Assembly: GCA_035306065.1 (NCBI GenBank)
Contig: DATGOL010000113.1
Coordinates: 18,887-82,886 of the forward strand
Reading direction: 5' to 3'
DNA length: 64,000 nucleotides
DNA from: JBBQHX01 sp035306065
GTDB lineage: Bacteria; Gemmatimonadota; Gemmatimonadetes; Gemmatimonadales; Gemmatimonadaceae
The notes under the pieces are model-generated. The model saw only the letters and a list, made by a program, of their open reading frames with translations, searched no databases and was not told the origin of the DNA. A program made the position numbers and the translations under genes. Shown piece by piece: positions 53,435-63,412 of the stretch. Each line of letters begins with the position of its first letter. The first letter of the stretch is position 1.

Positions 53435-56400
53435 GTGCGGAACGAGGAATCCGGGCAGGGATCGGCAGGAGCCCCGCTGCTAGACGGCGCCGCTGTGCTG
53501 CCAGTCCTGGCCGCGGCAACCGTGCTTGCATCCGCCGCTTGGCTGCGGACGCACGGCCTAGCTTATCTGGTAGCCCTGATCTTCGCCACCGGCCTGCTGG
53601 GACTTTCGGTGTGGCGCAGCAACGCCGGTCGCGCGCACACCGGCCTGAACATTCGCGCCATTCTCGTTGCGGCGGTTTCAGTCCTGATGATCGCGCTCGC
53701 CTCCGTGCAGCAGGCGAGGATCGCGCGCATGCAGGCATCCTGGGTGGCTTACGAGGCTGCGGTCAGGTCTCGCGCAGCCGGCTCGCTGGAACGCATGCTC
53801 ACGCGCGCTGAGTCCGAGCTCGAACGAACCGCTCTCAACGCATTGCAGGCGCCAACGGAGCCCGAAGCCGCCTTCCGGGCGCTCAACGATCTCATCTCGG
53901 GCGCCGGTGAGCGTTCGGTGATCCTCGAGAGCGCAGGGACCGACGCATCCCTGCCTGGCGCCGACGGGCCGTTCGCCTGGGCAGGCACGGCGCGCATAGT
54001 CCCTGACCTTGCAGACGGCACACACGTTATCGAAACGCCGTTCTACACGCTTCTGGCAGTGGTGCGCACCCATGAGGAACGGCGCGCCACGGCCACCGTC
54101 GTCGTTAACGCCGTACCTCCCGCCAACAGGCTAGCCGCGTCGCTCACGTCCATAGCTGCCGAGCGAGAGCGGGCTGAGGGGTTCGAAGTAGGCGTTGAGG
54201 ATGGCAGTGCGCCGGGACAGGGGGTGTTCAGTCCGGCTGCGATTCTGCCGCTGACGGATGGGCGCGAGCTGCGGGCGGTTCCCGCATCGATGACGCTGGC
54301 CGAGGTACAACTACGAACCGAGCAGCGCTCGCGTGTATGGGGGCTGTTGCTGCTCACGCTGCTGGGCGGAGCGTTTGTGCTCCTCGTATGGCCTTCCTAT
54401 GGCGTTGCGGGGCGGGCGGGCGTGCTTCTCACCGGGCTCGCGGTCGTGGGCCTCGTGCCGTTCAACGAGGTGTCCAACGTTGCGAGGGTATTCGATCCCA
54501 CGGTCTACTTCGCATCGATAGGCGGTCCCTGGACGGGCAGTGTTGGCGCCCTCCTGCTTACGGGCACATTCCTCCTGCTCGGCCTGCTCCTGCTGGTGCG
54601 CCGCATACCGGTGCCGGCTTCACGACCGCTGTCGCTGCTGATCGTGGTGGCTGTCGGTGCCGGAGCTCCGTTTCTACTGAGGGACCTTGCGCAGGGCATC
54701 CAGTCGCCCGCGTCAGGCATGACGACGTCATTATGGGTGGCGTATCAGTGCGCGCTTTTCCTGGCTGGACTGGTGCTGCTTCTGCTCGTGGCGGCGGCGG
54801 GGCGCATTCTCGCTGCTCGTCGTTCGGCATTTCCACCACAGCTGGGGTCGGGGCTGGCGATTGTGGGGGCACTTCTCGCACCGGTGCTTTGGGAAGGGCC
54901 GGGAAGGTGGCCGGCCTGGTATGTGTGGATGTGGGTGGCTGCCATTGTTGCGCTGGCGTCGACCTCACGCGGGCGCAGGTCGCTGCTGCACGCAACGGTG
55001 GTTGCAGGGCTCGGCGCCACCGTGCTGGTATGGGGTGAGCTGGCGCGCGAGCGGGCAGATCTCGCAGTGAGGGAACTGACGGGGCTCGAGCGGCCGGATC
55101 CGGCAGCCGTTCAGCTTCTCGAGCGGTTTGCGATGGACCTGATGATGATTCCCGCGCCGTCGGACGCTGCCGCACTCCTTCGCGCTTACGTGGCATCGGA
55201 CCTTGCCTCGGCCGACTTTCCGGTGCTGCTGGGCGCCTGGTCGGATTCAGGTGCCATCCGGGATTCGCTCGTGCTCTGGCGTACGGGAGACGGGATCAGT
55301 CTCACTCGTGAGGTGACTGACACTGCGCGCGTGACTGGTGAGGCAATCCTGGTGTCTGGCGAAGGATCGCTCGGTGGGCGTTTACTGCTCGCGGTGCCTC
55401 ACGACGGCGGCGGGATTACGTCCGTGGTCGTGGCACCCGCCGGCAGCATGTTCCAGCCAGACCCGTATCTCTCCCTGCTGGCACTGCAGCGTCCTGACGA
55501 CGGCGAGCAGGGTTACAAGCTGTCCGTCACGCCGTACCGGTCCCGGGATTCGCGCGTTCCCGCCGAACCCCTTTGGAACCGCACCGAAGACGAGGTCCAT
55601 GCCGACTGGCTCACCGAGCTTTACGGCCAGCGCTGGCGCGTGCATGCCGAGGTGGAGCTCCGAACCCTGGAGGCACTCGTACCGCGCGGAACGTTGCTTC
55701 TGCTGCTGAACATCGTGCTCGCAACGGTAATCCTGGCGCTGAGCCACGTTGGAGACGGAACCATCGTCAGGTGGTTCCGGCGACGCGCAAGCCGTTGGGC
55801 GCGCAGCTACAGGGTACGTCTGTCGTTCGTGCTGTTCGGATTCTTCGTGGTTCCGGCGCTGGCGTTCGCGGTGTGGAGCTCGCGACGGTTGCAGGGCGAC
55901 GAGCTTCAGTCGCGCGAGCTGCTCGTATGGGAAACCCTTCGCGTTGCCGAGGGGAACGCGATGTCCGGAACGCTGCAGTCGTTGCGGTCCAGCGCTCCTC
56001 TGTTCGTTTACGCCCGCGGTGAACTGGTGGACGGGAACGACCAGCTGCTGGAATATCTTGCTCCGGCGGGCGCTCTGCTTCCGCCGCAGGTTCACAAGTC
56101 GCTCGAGCTGGATGGTGAGCCGGAAGGGAGCAACCTGCAGGAAGTTGCCGGAACGCCGGTTCTTTTCGGCTATCGCCTTACGAGTACCCCGGAAGGTGCA
56201 GCGGTACTTTCCGCGCCCGCACGCGGTGACGATTCCTCGATCAGCAGGCGCAGGCGGGACGTGAGCGTTCTCGTGCTCTTTGCCACCGCGATGGGTGCAG
56301 CGGCGGCACTGTGGTTGAGCGGACTTGCGGCACGGGAGTTCGCCCGGCCGATCGGCGCGCTGCGTCGTGCGGCGCTCGCGATAGCCGGAAGGCGGCAGGA

Positions 56401-57502
56401 ACCCGCGCTGGCCTTCGAGCCGCCATCCGAGTTCCTGCCGGTATTCGATGCATTCCGGCGGATGGACGGAGACCTGCGTGCCTCACGCGAGGCACTGGAA
56501 ACCGCGCAGCGCAGAACTTCCGATGTCCTTCGTACGGTTGCGAGCGGAGTTCTTGCCGTGGACAACTCGGCAACCATTACGCTGTTCAATCCTGCCGCTG
56601 AGAAGCTGCTCGGATCGCCGCTGCCTGCCGGCGCGCGGCTCCATGAGTCGGCGGCCGCTCCACTCTCGGATCGCGTTCAGGCCTTCCTTGCCGGCCCTGG
56701 GGACGAAGAGGAGTTCGATATCGAAACCGGCAGCCGGCAACTGCACGGCAGTTTGTCCAGGCTATATGGCGGTGCAGGCGGCGCTGTGATCACGCTGGAC
56801 GACATTACCGAGCTCGCGAGTGCACAGCGCGTTCTTGCATGGGGCGAGATGGCCAGGCAGGTGGCGCATGAGATCAAGAATCCCCTTACTCCCATCAGGC
56901 TGGGCGTGCAGCACCTGCGCCGGGCCTATCGAGACGGCAAGGGAGATTTCGGCAGTGTGCTGGACCAGAATGTGGGACGCATCCTGAGCGAGATCGATCA
57001 CCTGGATGAAATCGCGCGCGCTTTCAGCCGGTATGGAACGGCGCCCGAGGAGCGGGCACCGGCACAGCTGATGGACGTTCGTGTTGTTGTGCACGACGTA
57101 CTGGAGCTCGAGCGGCTGGGCGAGGAGGGTGTGGAGTGGACACTTTCCGCACCGGACCACGCGGTAATGGCAGTTGCCCGTGCAGATGAACTTCGTGAAG
57201 TGCTGCTCAACATTCTCGAGAATGCCCGACTCGCTGATGCGAACCGCGTAGAGATGTGCCTGACCGAGTCCGATGACGGGCAGGTTCACATTCGCGTGTC
57301 GGATGACGGACATGGGATCTCGCCGGACGTGCTGCCCAGGATTTTCGAGCCGCACTTTTCCACTCGCACGAGCGGCAGCGGGCTGGGGCTCGCCATCAGC
57401 CGCCGGATGGTTGAGGCGTGGGGCGGAACGATTTCCGTTGATGGCGGCAATGGAAGCGGAACCGCAGTAACTGTGACGCTGGCATCTGGAGCCCGGGTAT
57501 GA
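53435..57502 (+). CDS. large membrane histidine kinase, NtrY-like
   Basis: The product is about 1355 residues from GTG 53435; an upstream TTG at 53372 would add 21 residues and overlap the divergent gene. It has N-terminal membrane segments, a first periplasmic domain, a block of eight or so membrane segments (about 54330-55050), a second periplasmic domain, and one more membrane segment before a PAS-like region (VLRTVASGVLAVDNSATITL). The kinase core has MARQVAHEIKNPLTPIRLGV and an ATPase domain with ILENARLADA, DDGHGISPDVLPRIFEPHFS and GSGLGLAISRRMV. No response regulator is adjacent; instead it overlaps a Ser/Thr kinase gene by four bases. Confidence 0.9.
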   Translation: MRNEESGQGSAGAPLLDGAAVLPVLAAATVLASAAWLRTHGLAYLVALIFATGLLGLSVWRSNAGRAHTGLNIRAILVAAVSVLMIALASVQQARIARMQASWVAYEAAVRSRAAGSLERMLTRAESELERTALNALQAPTEPEAAFRALNDLISGAGERSVILESAGTDASLPGADGPFAWAGTARIVPDLADGTHVIETPFYTLLAVVRTHEERRATATVVVNAVPPANRLAASLTSIAAERERAEGFEVGVEDGSAPGQGVFSPAAILPLTDGRELRAVPASMTLAEVQLRTEQRSRVWGLLLLTLLGGAFVLLVWPSYGVAGRAGVLLTGLAVVGLVPFNEVSNVARVFDPTVYFASIGGPWTGSVGALLLTGTFLLLGLLLLVRRIPVPASRPLSLLIVVAVGAGAPFLLRDLAQGIQSPASGMTTSLWVAYQCALFLAGLVLLLLVAAAGRILAARRSAFPPQLGSGLAIVGALLAPVLWEGPGRWPAWYVWMWVAAIVALASTSRGRRSLLHATVVAGLGATVLVWGELARERADLAVRELTGLERPDPAAVQLLERFAMDLMMIPAPSDAAALLRAYVASDLASADFPVLLGAWSDSGAIRDSLVLWRTGDGISLTREVTDTARVTGEAILVSGEGSLGGRLLLAVPHDGGGITSVVVAPAGSMFQPDPYLSLLALQRPDDGEQGYKLSVTPYRSRDSRVPAEPLWNRTEDEVHADWLTELYGQRWRVHAEVELRTLEALVPRGTLLLLLNIVLATVILALSHVGDGTIVRWFRRRASRWARSYRVRLSFVLFGFFVVPALAFAVWSSRRLQGDELQSRELLVWETLRVAEGNAMSGTLQSLRSSAPLFVYARGELVDGNDQLLEYLAPAGALLPPQVHKSLELDGEPEGSNLQEVAGTPVLFGYRLTSTPEGAAVLSAPARGDDSSISRRRRDVSVLVLFATAMGAAAALWLSGLAAREFARPIGALRRAALAIAGRRQEPALAFEPPSEFLPVFDAFRRMDGDLRASREALETAQRRTSDVLRTVASGVLAVDNSATITLFNPAAEKLLGSPLPAGARLHESAAAPLSDRVQAFLAGPGDEEEFDIETGSRQLHGSLSRLYGGAGGAVITLDDITELASAQRVLAWGEMARQVAHEIKNPLTPIRLGVQHLRRAYRDGKGDFGSVLDQNVGRILSEIDHLDEIARAFSRYGTAPEERAPAQLMDVRVVVHDVLELERLGEEGVEWTLSAPDHAVMAVARADELREVLLNILENARLADANRVEMCLTESDDGQVHIRVSDDGHGISPDVLPRIFEPHFSTRTSGSGLGLAISRRMVEAWGGTISVDGGNGSGTAVTVTLASGARV

Positions 57503-59271
57503 CAGCTTCAATAGATACCCGAAAACGGTCGATGACGAACGGCTCAAACGAACCACTTTACCGACTGGTACAAGAACTGCCGCCACATCTTGAATCCTGG
57601 CAGCTGCCGCCCGACTGGCGGTGGGGCCCGGAAGGTGTGGTTGCGGATCTGCGGCATTACCAGGAGGTAATCGATGCGCTTGGACGCTCGCTGTCGCTGG
57701 TAACCGCGCCCGATCCGGAGCATGCGGACTGGCTGTTTGCCGAAGCGCGTCACCTGGCGAGGCTGAGTCATCCCGCAGTTCCAACCACCTATCACTGGTG
57801 GGGAATGCAGCCCGAAGCGAAGCGTGGACCGGGCTACCTGCGACGCTGGATAACCGGTGAAACGGTGGGTGGTCGTCTGCGACGCCTCGGGCCATCGGAT
57901 GTTCCCTACACGCTGCAGATTCTTCGCAGCGCGGGCGCTGCACTCGTGTACCTGCATGACGCGGGAACGACCCACGGCTCGATAGGCGCCGACACCGTCT
58001 ACACGATTCCGTCCGGGCGCCTCTGGTTCCTCGGCTGGCAGTGGGCTTTGGACAAGAGTCTAGTTCCGAAGAGTCTGCAGCCTGACACTCGCTGGATGCC
58101 CGTTCCGCCCGAGTGGAATGGTGAGTGGAAGCCGGACGCGCACAGCGACCAATGGCAGCTTGCCGCACTGTGCTACGCCACGATGGTTGGCGAGCTGCCG
58201 CCGTCACACGATGTACCTCCGGTACGACACGTACGACCCGACTGCCCGCTGGCGGTAGCCTCCATCCTGGACAGGGCGCTGTCCGAGGATCCCGCCGAAC
58301 GATTCATGTCCGTTGGTGCGCTTCTTCGCACGCTTGATCGTGTGGCATCTCCGCGCACGGTTGTGTTTGCGGGTACGCAGGATCGCGAAGACGCGGCGCT
58401 GGACGAGTCGCCCGAAGCCCGGCTTCGCTGGGCGCTCGGCGATGAATACGAAGTGCTCGGCCCCATCGGTAGCGGCTCCTTCGGCTCCGTGTGGCGAGTG
58501 CGCGACCTGGCGCTGGAGCGAGTGGTCGCTCTCAAGATGCTGCATCCCCACATTGCCCGGGACGAGACGGCAGTCGCTCGCTTCCAGCGTGAGGCGCGTC
58601 TCGCTGCGTCACTCGGCCATCCCGCAATCGTGCCGGTTTACGACTGGGACGCACGCGGCGAGGTGGCCTGGTACACCATGGAACTCGGCGAGAGCGGTTC
58701 GCTTGCGGACCTGGTGGCACGCTCGGGGCCGCGACGACTGAGTGAGGTTGGTCCGCAGGTAGAGCAGATCCTCGAGGGGCTTGCGGCCGCGCACGCGGCA
58801 GGAATCATCCACCGTGATCTCAAGCCCGAGAACATCCTGGTGGACAGGTACAGACTCTGGCGTATCGGCGACTTCGGTATTGCCAACGTCACCGGAGAAG
58901 ATGCTACTGGCGGTGCAACAGGTACCCCCAAGTTTTCGGCTCCTGAGCAGCTCCTGGGTGAGCCGCAGGGGCCTCAGGTAGACTTTTTCGGCGTTGCGGC
59001 GATCGTCGTTTTCGCGCTTACCGGGGAGCCGCCCTTCCATGGAGCCGACACGAAAACAGTGCTGGCGCAGCAGCTGGGTGAGCGCGCAGACCTGGACTTT
59101 GCGCCTCCGCCGATACAGGACTGGCTACGCAAGGGCCTTGCTCCGGATCCCGAGAAGCGCTTTACAGACGCTGAAGAGATGCTTGACGAATGGAGTGAAG
59201 CCTGGGGCGAGGCAACGCGACGTGCCATGGGATGGAGCTGGTTGCGGAGGGTGGTGCGGGGCGCATCGTGA
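57499..59271 (+). CDS. pseudokinase-kinase tandem Ser/Thr protein kinase
   Basis: The product has 590 residues and no membrane segment. The C-terminal domain is an intact Hanks-type kinase: GSGSFGSVW near 323, the ATP Lys at 346 in VALKML, HRDLKPEN with the catalytic Asp at 440, DFG at 458-460 and APEQLLGEP. The N-terminal half (about residues 30-290) aligns in order with a second kinase fold but has lost its key residues: HGSIGADT replaces HRDxKxxN, LGW replaces DFG and no VAIK Lys is visible. The ATG overlaps the histidine kinase stop by ATGA, so the two are translationally coupled. Confidence 0.9.
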   Translation: MTASIDTRKRSMTNGSNEPLYRLVQELPPHLESWQLPPDWRWGPEGVVADLRHYQEVIDALGRSLSLVTAPDPEHADWLFAEARHLARLSHPAVPTTYHWWGMQPEAKRGPGYLRRWITGETVGGRLRRLGPSDVPYTLQILRSAGAALVYLHDAGTTHGSIGADTVYTIPSGRLWFLGWQWALDKSLVPKSLQPDTRWMPVPPEWNGEWKPDAHSDQWQLAALCYATMVGELPPSHDVPPVRHVRPDCPLAVASILDRALSEDPAERFMSVGALLRTLDRVASPRTVVFAGTQDREDAALDESPEARLRWALGDEYEVLGPIGSGSFGSVWRVRDLALERVVALKMLHPHIARDETAVARFQREARLAASLGHPAIVPVYDWDARGEVAWYTMELGESGSLADLVARSGPRRLSEVGPQVEQILEGLAAAHAAGIIHRDLKPENILVDRYRLWRIGDFGIANVTGEDATGGATGTPKFSAPEQLLGEPQGPQVDFFGVAAIVVFALTGEPPFHGADTKTVLAQQLGERADLDFAPPPIQDWLRKGLAPDPEKRFTDAEEMLDEWSEAWGEATRRAMGWSWLRRVVRGAS

Positions 59272-59351
59272 GGTATTGATGGTGTTCGGCTGGCCATCGT
59301 GAGGCGCTGTATGGCATGCGACATCCTCCCTCACCGAGCTCGCGCACCGCT

Positions 59352-60746
59352 TCAACCGCCCGCTTGCCAGCCGTCGCTGAAAACACGCACCGTCTTCAGG
59401 TTCATGAACTCCCGCAGACCCCATGGCCCGAGTTCACGACCGTAGCCCGACCGCTTGATCCCGCCAAAGGGAAATCGTGAATCGCTCGCTACCATGGCAT
59501 TGATGAACACGCAGCCGGCTTCGAGATCCGACGCAAATCGATTCTGTTCCTGTTCGTCGCGCGTCCACGCACTCGCGCCAAGGCCGAAGCTGGTCTCGTT
59601 GGCGATCGCGATAGCCTGATCCACGTTTCGCGCGCGGAACACCGTGGCAACCGGGCCGAACAGCTCTTCCACTGCCGCCGCGGAGTCGTGAGGCACGTCG
59701 GCCAGAACAGTTGGCTTGTAGAAACGCTCGCCCGCGGGGTGAAAGTCACCACCGGTAAGCACCCGCGCCCCCGACTTCACGCTTCGCAGCACCTGATCAT
59801 GCAGCTCTTCTGCAATGCTGCTGGTGGCGAGTGGCCCCACCTGCGTGCGCTCATCCATCGGGTCGCCAACTACGAGCCCTTCCATTGCTTCCACGAACAA
59901 CTCAACGAAGCGCTCGTACACGGCATCGTGAACGATGAATCGCTTGGCTGCAATGCACGACTGCCCGTTGTTGATGGTGCGCGCCTGCACCGCCACCCTG
60001 GCTACATGCTCCAGGTCAACACTGGGCATAACGACGAACGGATCGCTGCCGCCGAGTTCGAGCACGGTTGGCTTGATCTGCCTGCCGGCGGTTGACGCAA
60101 CTGCACTGCCCGCGCGTTCACTCCCGGTGAGCGTGGCCGCAACAACCCGATCGTCCTCGAGAATCGCCGCAACCGAGCCTGACTCCACCAGCAGGGCAGT
60201 GAACACTCCCTCGGGAGCACCTGCGTCGAGGAATAGCCGTTCGATTGCCAGGGCGCAGCCCGGTACATTGGACGCGTGCTTGAGAAGACCCGTGTTACCC
60301 GCCAGGATTGCCGGTGCCGCAAAGCGAATCACCTGCCAGAAGGGAAAATTCCACGGCATCACGGCAAGCACCACGCCGAGCGGCTGGTAGTGAACCTCAC
60401 CGCGCTCCCCGGCATCGCTCACCAGCACCTCCGGCGCGAGGATCGCCTCAGCATTCTCCGCATAGTACCGGCAACAGGTGGCGCACTTCTCGGCCTCGCT
60501 CCGGGCGGCTGCAATCGGCTTACCCATCTCTCGCGTCATCAGTGCGCCGTACTCCCCGCTTCGCTCGCCCAGAAGGCTTGCGGCGCGTTCCAGAACACGT
60601 ACTCGATCCGCCAGGGGGGTTCGCCGCCAGGTTAGCCAGGTTTCATGTGCCCGGGCGACTTTCGCCTCCACCTCGGCCTGCGAGTGAGCGGGATACGTCT
60701 CCAGCGTTTCGCCGGTTGCCGGGTTGATGCTGCTGAAGCTGGCCAT
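59352..60746 (-). CDS. gabD: succinate-semialdehyde dehydrogenase-like NAD(P) aldehyde dehydrogenase
   Basis: This enzyme oxidises succinic or similar semialdehydes. It has 464 residues from ATG 60746, with AGGAGAG nine bases upstream on the minus strand. Motifs are VMPWNFPFWQVIRFAAPAIL, LELGGSDPFVVMPS with the general-base Glu, NNGQSCIAAKRF with the catalytic Cys, and EELFGPVATVF. The N-terminal FSSINPATGETLETYPAHSQ is typical of SSADH. It is transcribed alone. Confidence 0.92.
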   Translation of the reverse strand: MASFSSINPATGETLETYPAHSQAEVEAKVARAHETWLTWRRTPLADRVRVLERAASLLGERSGEYGALMTREMGKPIAAARSEAEKCATCCRYYAENAEAILAPEVLVSDAGERGEVHYQPLGVVLAVMPWNFPFWQVIRFAAPAILAGNTGLLKHASNVPGCALAIERLFLDAGAPEGVFTALLVESGSVAAILEDDRVVAATLTGSERAGSAVASTAGRQIKPTVLELGGSDPFVVMPSVDLEHVARVAVQARTINNGQSCIAAKRFIVHDAVYERFVELFVEAMEGLVVGDPMDERTQVGPLATSSIAEELHDQVLRSVKSGARVLTGGDFHPAGERFYKPTVLADVPHDSAAAVEELFGPVATVFRARNVDQAIAIANETSFGLGASAWTRDEQEQNRFASDLEAGCVFINAMVASDSRFPFGGIKRSGYGRELGPWGLREFMNLKTVRVFSDGWQAGG

Positions 60747-60902
60747 CGAACACTCTCCTCTCTTGCGCTGGCGTATGGTGCGTGCAGGATCCACGGACGC
60801 GGCTAACTGTGCCCCCTGCAGCGGTGGCCGGCCCGATTGCGTAACTTTCAAGATTACCGCCGTACAGCCAGTTCGGCGCAAACCGCGAAATTCCGAGGTA
60901 CG

Positions 60903-63116
60903 ATGTTTACCCACCGCCGCTATCGTCGCACCGCCCTGGCAGGTGCAATCCTGTTCGGCGCTGTCGCAGCCGCGCCGGCAACCCAGCTCCATGCACAGAG
61001 CGGGCGCGCCTTCACGCCGGCCGACTGGTACCGCGTTACCACGGTTAGCGACCCTGCCATGTCGCCGGATGGCAATCGAATCGCCTTCACCGTGACAACG
61101 GTCGTGGAGAAGGACAACAAGCGCCACTCGGAAGTGTGGGTGGTTCCAACCAGCGGCGGCGAGCCGGTTCGCTACACATCTCCGTCCACGGAGAGCTCCA
61201 GCCCCAGCTGGTCACACGACGGCAAATATCTCTTCTTCCAGTCGCGCCGAGCGGGCGGGGAGGGAAGCCGCTGGGCACTGCGGATGGATGCGCCGAGCGG
61301 TGAGGCATTCCAGCTGAAGGACTATCCGTCGGGCTCGATCCCGCGCAGCGGCGAGTTCGCGGTATATACCGATCCCGCGCCCCGCGACAGCAGCGCAGAC
61401 TCCACGCGAAGCAACGATCCGTTCGAGCGGATGCAGGCAACTGCACGTCCTCCGTACGGCTCAGTGACGCGTCCGATCGCGGCAGCCCGCTTCGACGGCC
61501 GCCATGTGGTGGATCTCGGTTACAAGCGCAACGGCCCCGGTTACGTGCCGAACCCGCGTGAGGCGCGGCAGTACAGGCCGTCCCAGCTCTGGATGCAGCG
61601 TTTCAATGGCGGCGAGAAGACGCGCCTCACGAGCACCGTGTATTCACACCGTAACGCAACCGTCTCGCCAGATGGCCGCCGCATTGCGTTCATTGCAGAT
61701 TCAAAGCTGAGGCCGGACTCGGTAGTGCAGGCAGAGAATGATTCGCTGTCCATGCTGCCCTACAATGCCGCGCGTGAGGCGGAGCCGCGGAACGACAGCG
61801 ATATCTTCATCCTGGATGTCGCGAGCCCGAACGCAGCCCCGCGACGTATCGAGATCATGGGCTCCGAGCGCTCCCTCGCGTGGTCTCCTGACGGGCGCCG
61901 GATTGCATTCGTTCACAGCCCGGCTCGCGCACAGCAGAGCGAGCTCGCTGTGGTGGACGTATCCAGCGGAAATGTTACGAAGCTCGGCAATGGCTGGCAG
62001 TTCGAGCCGCAGTCGTTCGAGTGGCTTTCCAATGATGCGTTTGCCGTGAGTGCGGCAATCGGTGGAAGCACCCATCTCTTCCGAGTGAATGCCCGCAACG
62101 GATCGCGCACGTCGGTTCTGGACGGACGCCGTCGCCTGAGCGGATTCTCCTTTGACGATCGGAAGTCCAAGGTGGCGTACGTGTCCACGAGCGTGAACAA
62201 GCCCACCGAGCTGTACGTGGCAAATGCAGATGGCAGCGGCGAGCGCAAGCTCAGCACTTTCAACGACTCGCTCAATCGCGAGATTGCCTGGGCCGATGCG
62301 GAGCGCTTCACATATGAGTCGGTGGGTGGCCTGGAGATCGAGGGTTGGCTGATGAAGCCTTACGGTTACCAGCCCGGCACTAAGTATCCCCTCGTGCTCT
62401 ACATCCACGGTGGTCCGCACTCGGCATACGGTGAGAACTGGTTCGACGAGTTCCAGAACATTGCCGGCGCCGGTATGTGGGTGCTGTATACCAACCCGCG
62501 TGGCTCATCCGGCTACGGCTCCGAGTTCACCTACACCACCCGTGGGCGCTGGGGCCTGGAGGACTACGAGGACATCATGAAGTCGGTGGACATCGCCGTC
62601 ATGCGTCCGGACGTGGACAGCACGAAGCTGGGTGTCACGGGAGGTTCGTACGGTGGCTTCATGACGGCCTGGATCACCACGCGCACCGATCGCTTCAAGG
62701 CGGCACAGGCAGACCGCATGATCTCCAACTGGTGGTCGTGGTACGGCTCATCTGATGCGCAGGGACTCACGGAGTTCGAGTTCTATGGCAAGCCGTGGGA
62801 GAATCCTGCGCTGTACGACACCCTCGCGCCCATCCGTTATGTGGACAAGGTGAACACACCTACGCTCATCGTACAGAGTGAGGAAGATCACCGCACGCCG
62901 ATGACGGATGCCGAGCAGTGGTTTGCGGCATTGAAGAAGCGCGATGTGCCCGTTGAGTTCGTGCGGTACCCGCGTTCCACACACGACCTGTCGCGTACCG
63001 GTGAGCCCTGGCTGCTGGTTGACCGTCTGGGTCGGCTGCGACAGTGGTTCGGATACTGGCTCAAGGACGAGGCGGCGGACGGCACGCCGCGTGTCACGGC
63101 ATCCGGCGGGAGGTAG
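60903..63116 (+). CDS. secreted S9 prolyl oligopeptidase-family peptidase
   Basis: The product has 737 residues from ATG 60903, with a signal peptide (LAGAILFGAVAAAPATQLHA). An N-terminal beta-propeller (WYRVTTVSDPAMSPDGNRI, several SPDG/SWSHDG repeats) covers an alpha/beta-hydrolase C-terminal domain. Its Ser lies in GVTGGSYGGFMTAW, with a late Asp in VQSEEDHRTPMTDAEQ and His in RYPRSTHDLSRTGEP. It is a dipeptidyl-peptidase/oligopeptidase-like enzyme of the periplasm or exterior. A TAACTTTC element is 53 bases upstream. Confidence 0.93.
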   Translation: MFTHRRYRRTALAGAILFGAVAAAPATQLHAQSGRAFTPADWYRVTTVSDPAMSPDGNRIAFTVTTVVEKDNKRHSEVWVVPTSGGEPVRYTSPSTESSSPSWSHDGKYLFFQSRRAGGEGSRWALRMDAPSGEAFQLKDYPSGSIPRSGEFAVYTDPAPRDSSADSTRSNDPFERMQATARPPYGSVTRPIAAARFDGRHVVDLGYKRNGPGYVPNPREARQYRPSQLWMQRFNGGEKTRLTSTVYSHRNATVSPDGRRIAFIADSKLRPDSVVQAENDSLSMLPYNAAREAEPRNDSDIFILDVASPNAAPRRIEIMGSERSLAWSPDGRRIAFVHSPARAQQSELAVVDVSSGNVTKLGNGWQFEPQSFEWLSNDAFAVSAAIGGSTHLFRVNARNGSRTSVLDGRRRLSGFSFDDRKSKVAYVSTSVNKPTELYVANADGSGERKLSTFNDSLNREIAWADAERFTYESVGGLEIEGWLMKPYGYQPGTKYPLVLYIHGGPHSAYGENWFDEFQNIAGAGMWVLYTNPRGSSGYGSEFTYTTRGRWGLEDYEDIMKSVDIAVMRPDVDSTKLGVTGGSYGGFMTAWITTRTDRFKAAQADRMISNWWSWYGSSDAQGLTEFEFYGKPWENPALYDTLAPIRYVDKVNTPTLIVQSEEDHRTPMTDAEQWFAALKKRDVPVEFVRYPRSTHDLSRTGEPWLLVDRLGRLRQWFGYWLKDEAADGTPRVTASGGR

Positions 63117-63198
63117 GTCGGGAATGCTGTAAGCACCTCATCCGGAGCGGTCCCTTTAGCTGCGAAAGGAGGAGCGTGATGGAGTTTCAAAGGTGACG

Positions 63199-63231
63199 AA
63201 GCGCGGGGGCCGAATGGCCTCCGCGCTTTCT
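63199..63231 (+). terminator. rho-independent terminator after the S9 peptidase
   Basis: A 13-base stem (63199-63211 with 63216-63228, one G-U pair) with loop GAAT is followed by TCT. It begins 83 bases after the peptidase stop. A five-codon frame with a good ribosome site (AAAGGAGG, ATG 63179) ends just before it and may be chance. The rest of 63117-63412 holds nothing else I can name. Confidence 0.8.
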
Positions 63232-63412
63232 CGGTGTCTGGCGGGGAGGGATCTTGCGGGGATCATCGCGGAGTGTAAACTGGCGCAGGTGGAAAGTTTG
63301 CAGTTGAGGCGACTGTACGTGCTTCTCGGTCCGGCGCAACTGCAAGTGGCCCCTGGAGAGCGATACACCACGCGAACGGCTGGCATTCCGGCTACCGACA
63401 GCGCAGGCAGAC

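Noticed and set aside
63179..63193. Five-codon frame with AAAGGAGG before the terminator at 63199
   Set aside because: The ribosome site is good but five codons right before a terminator give no evidence of a real leader peptide; no regulatory codons or downstream gene depend on it.
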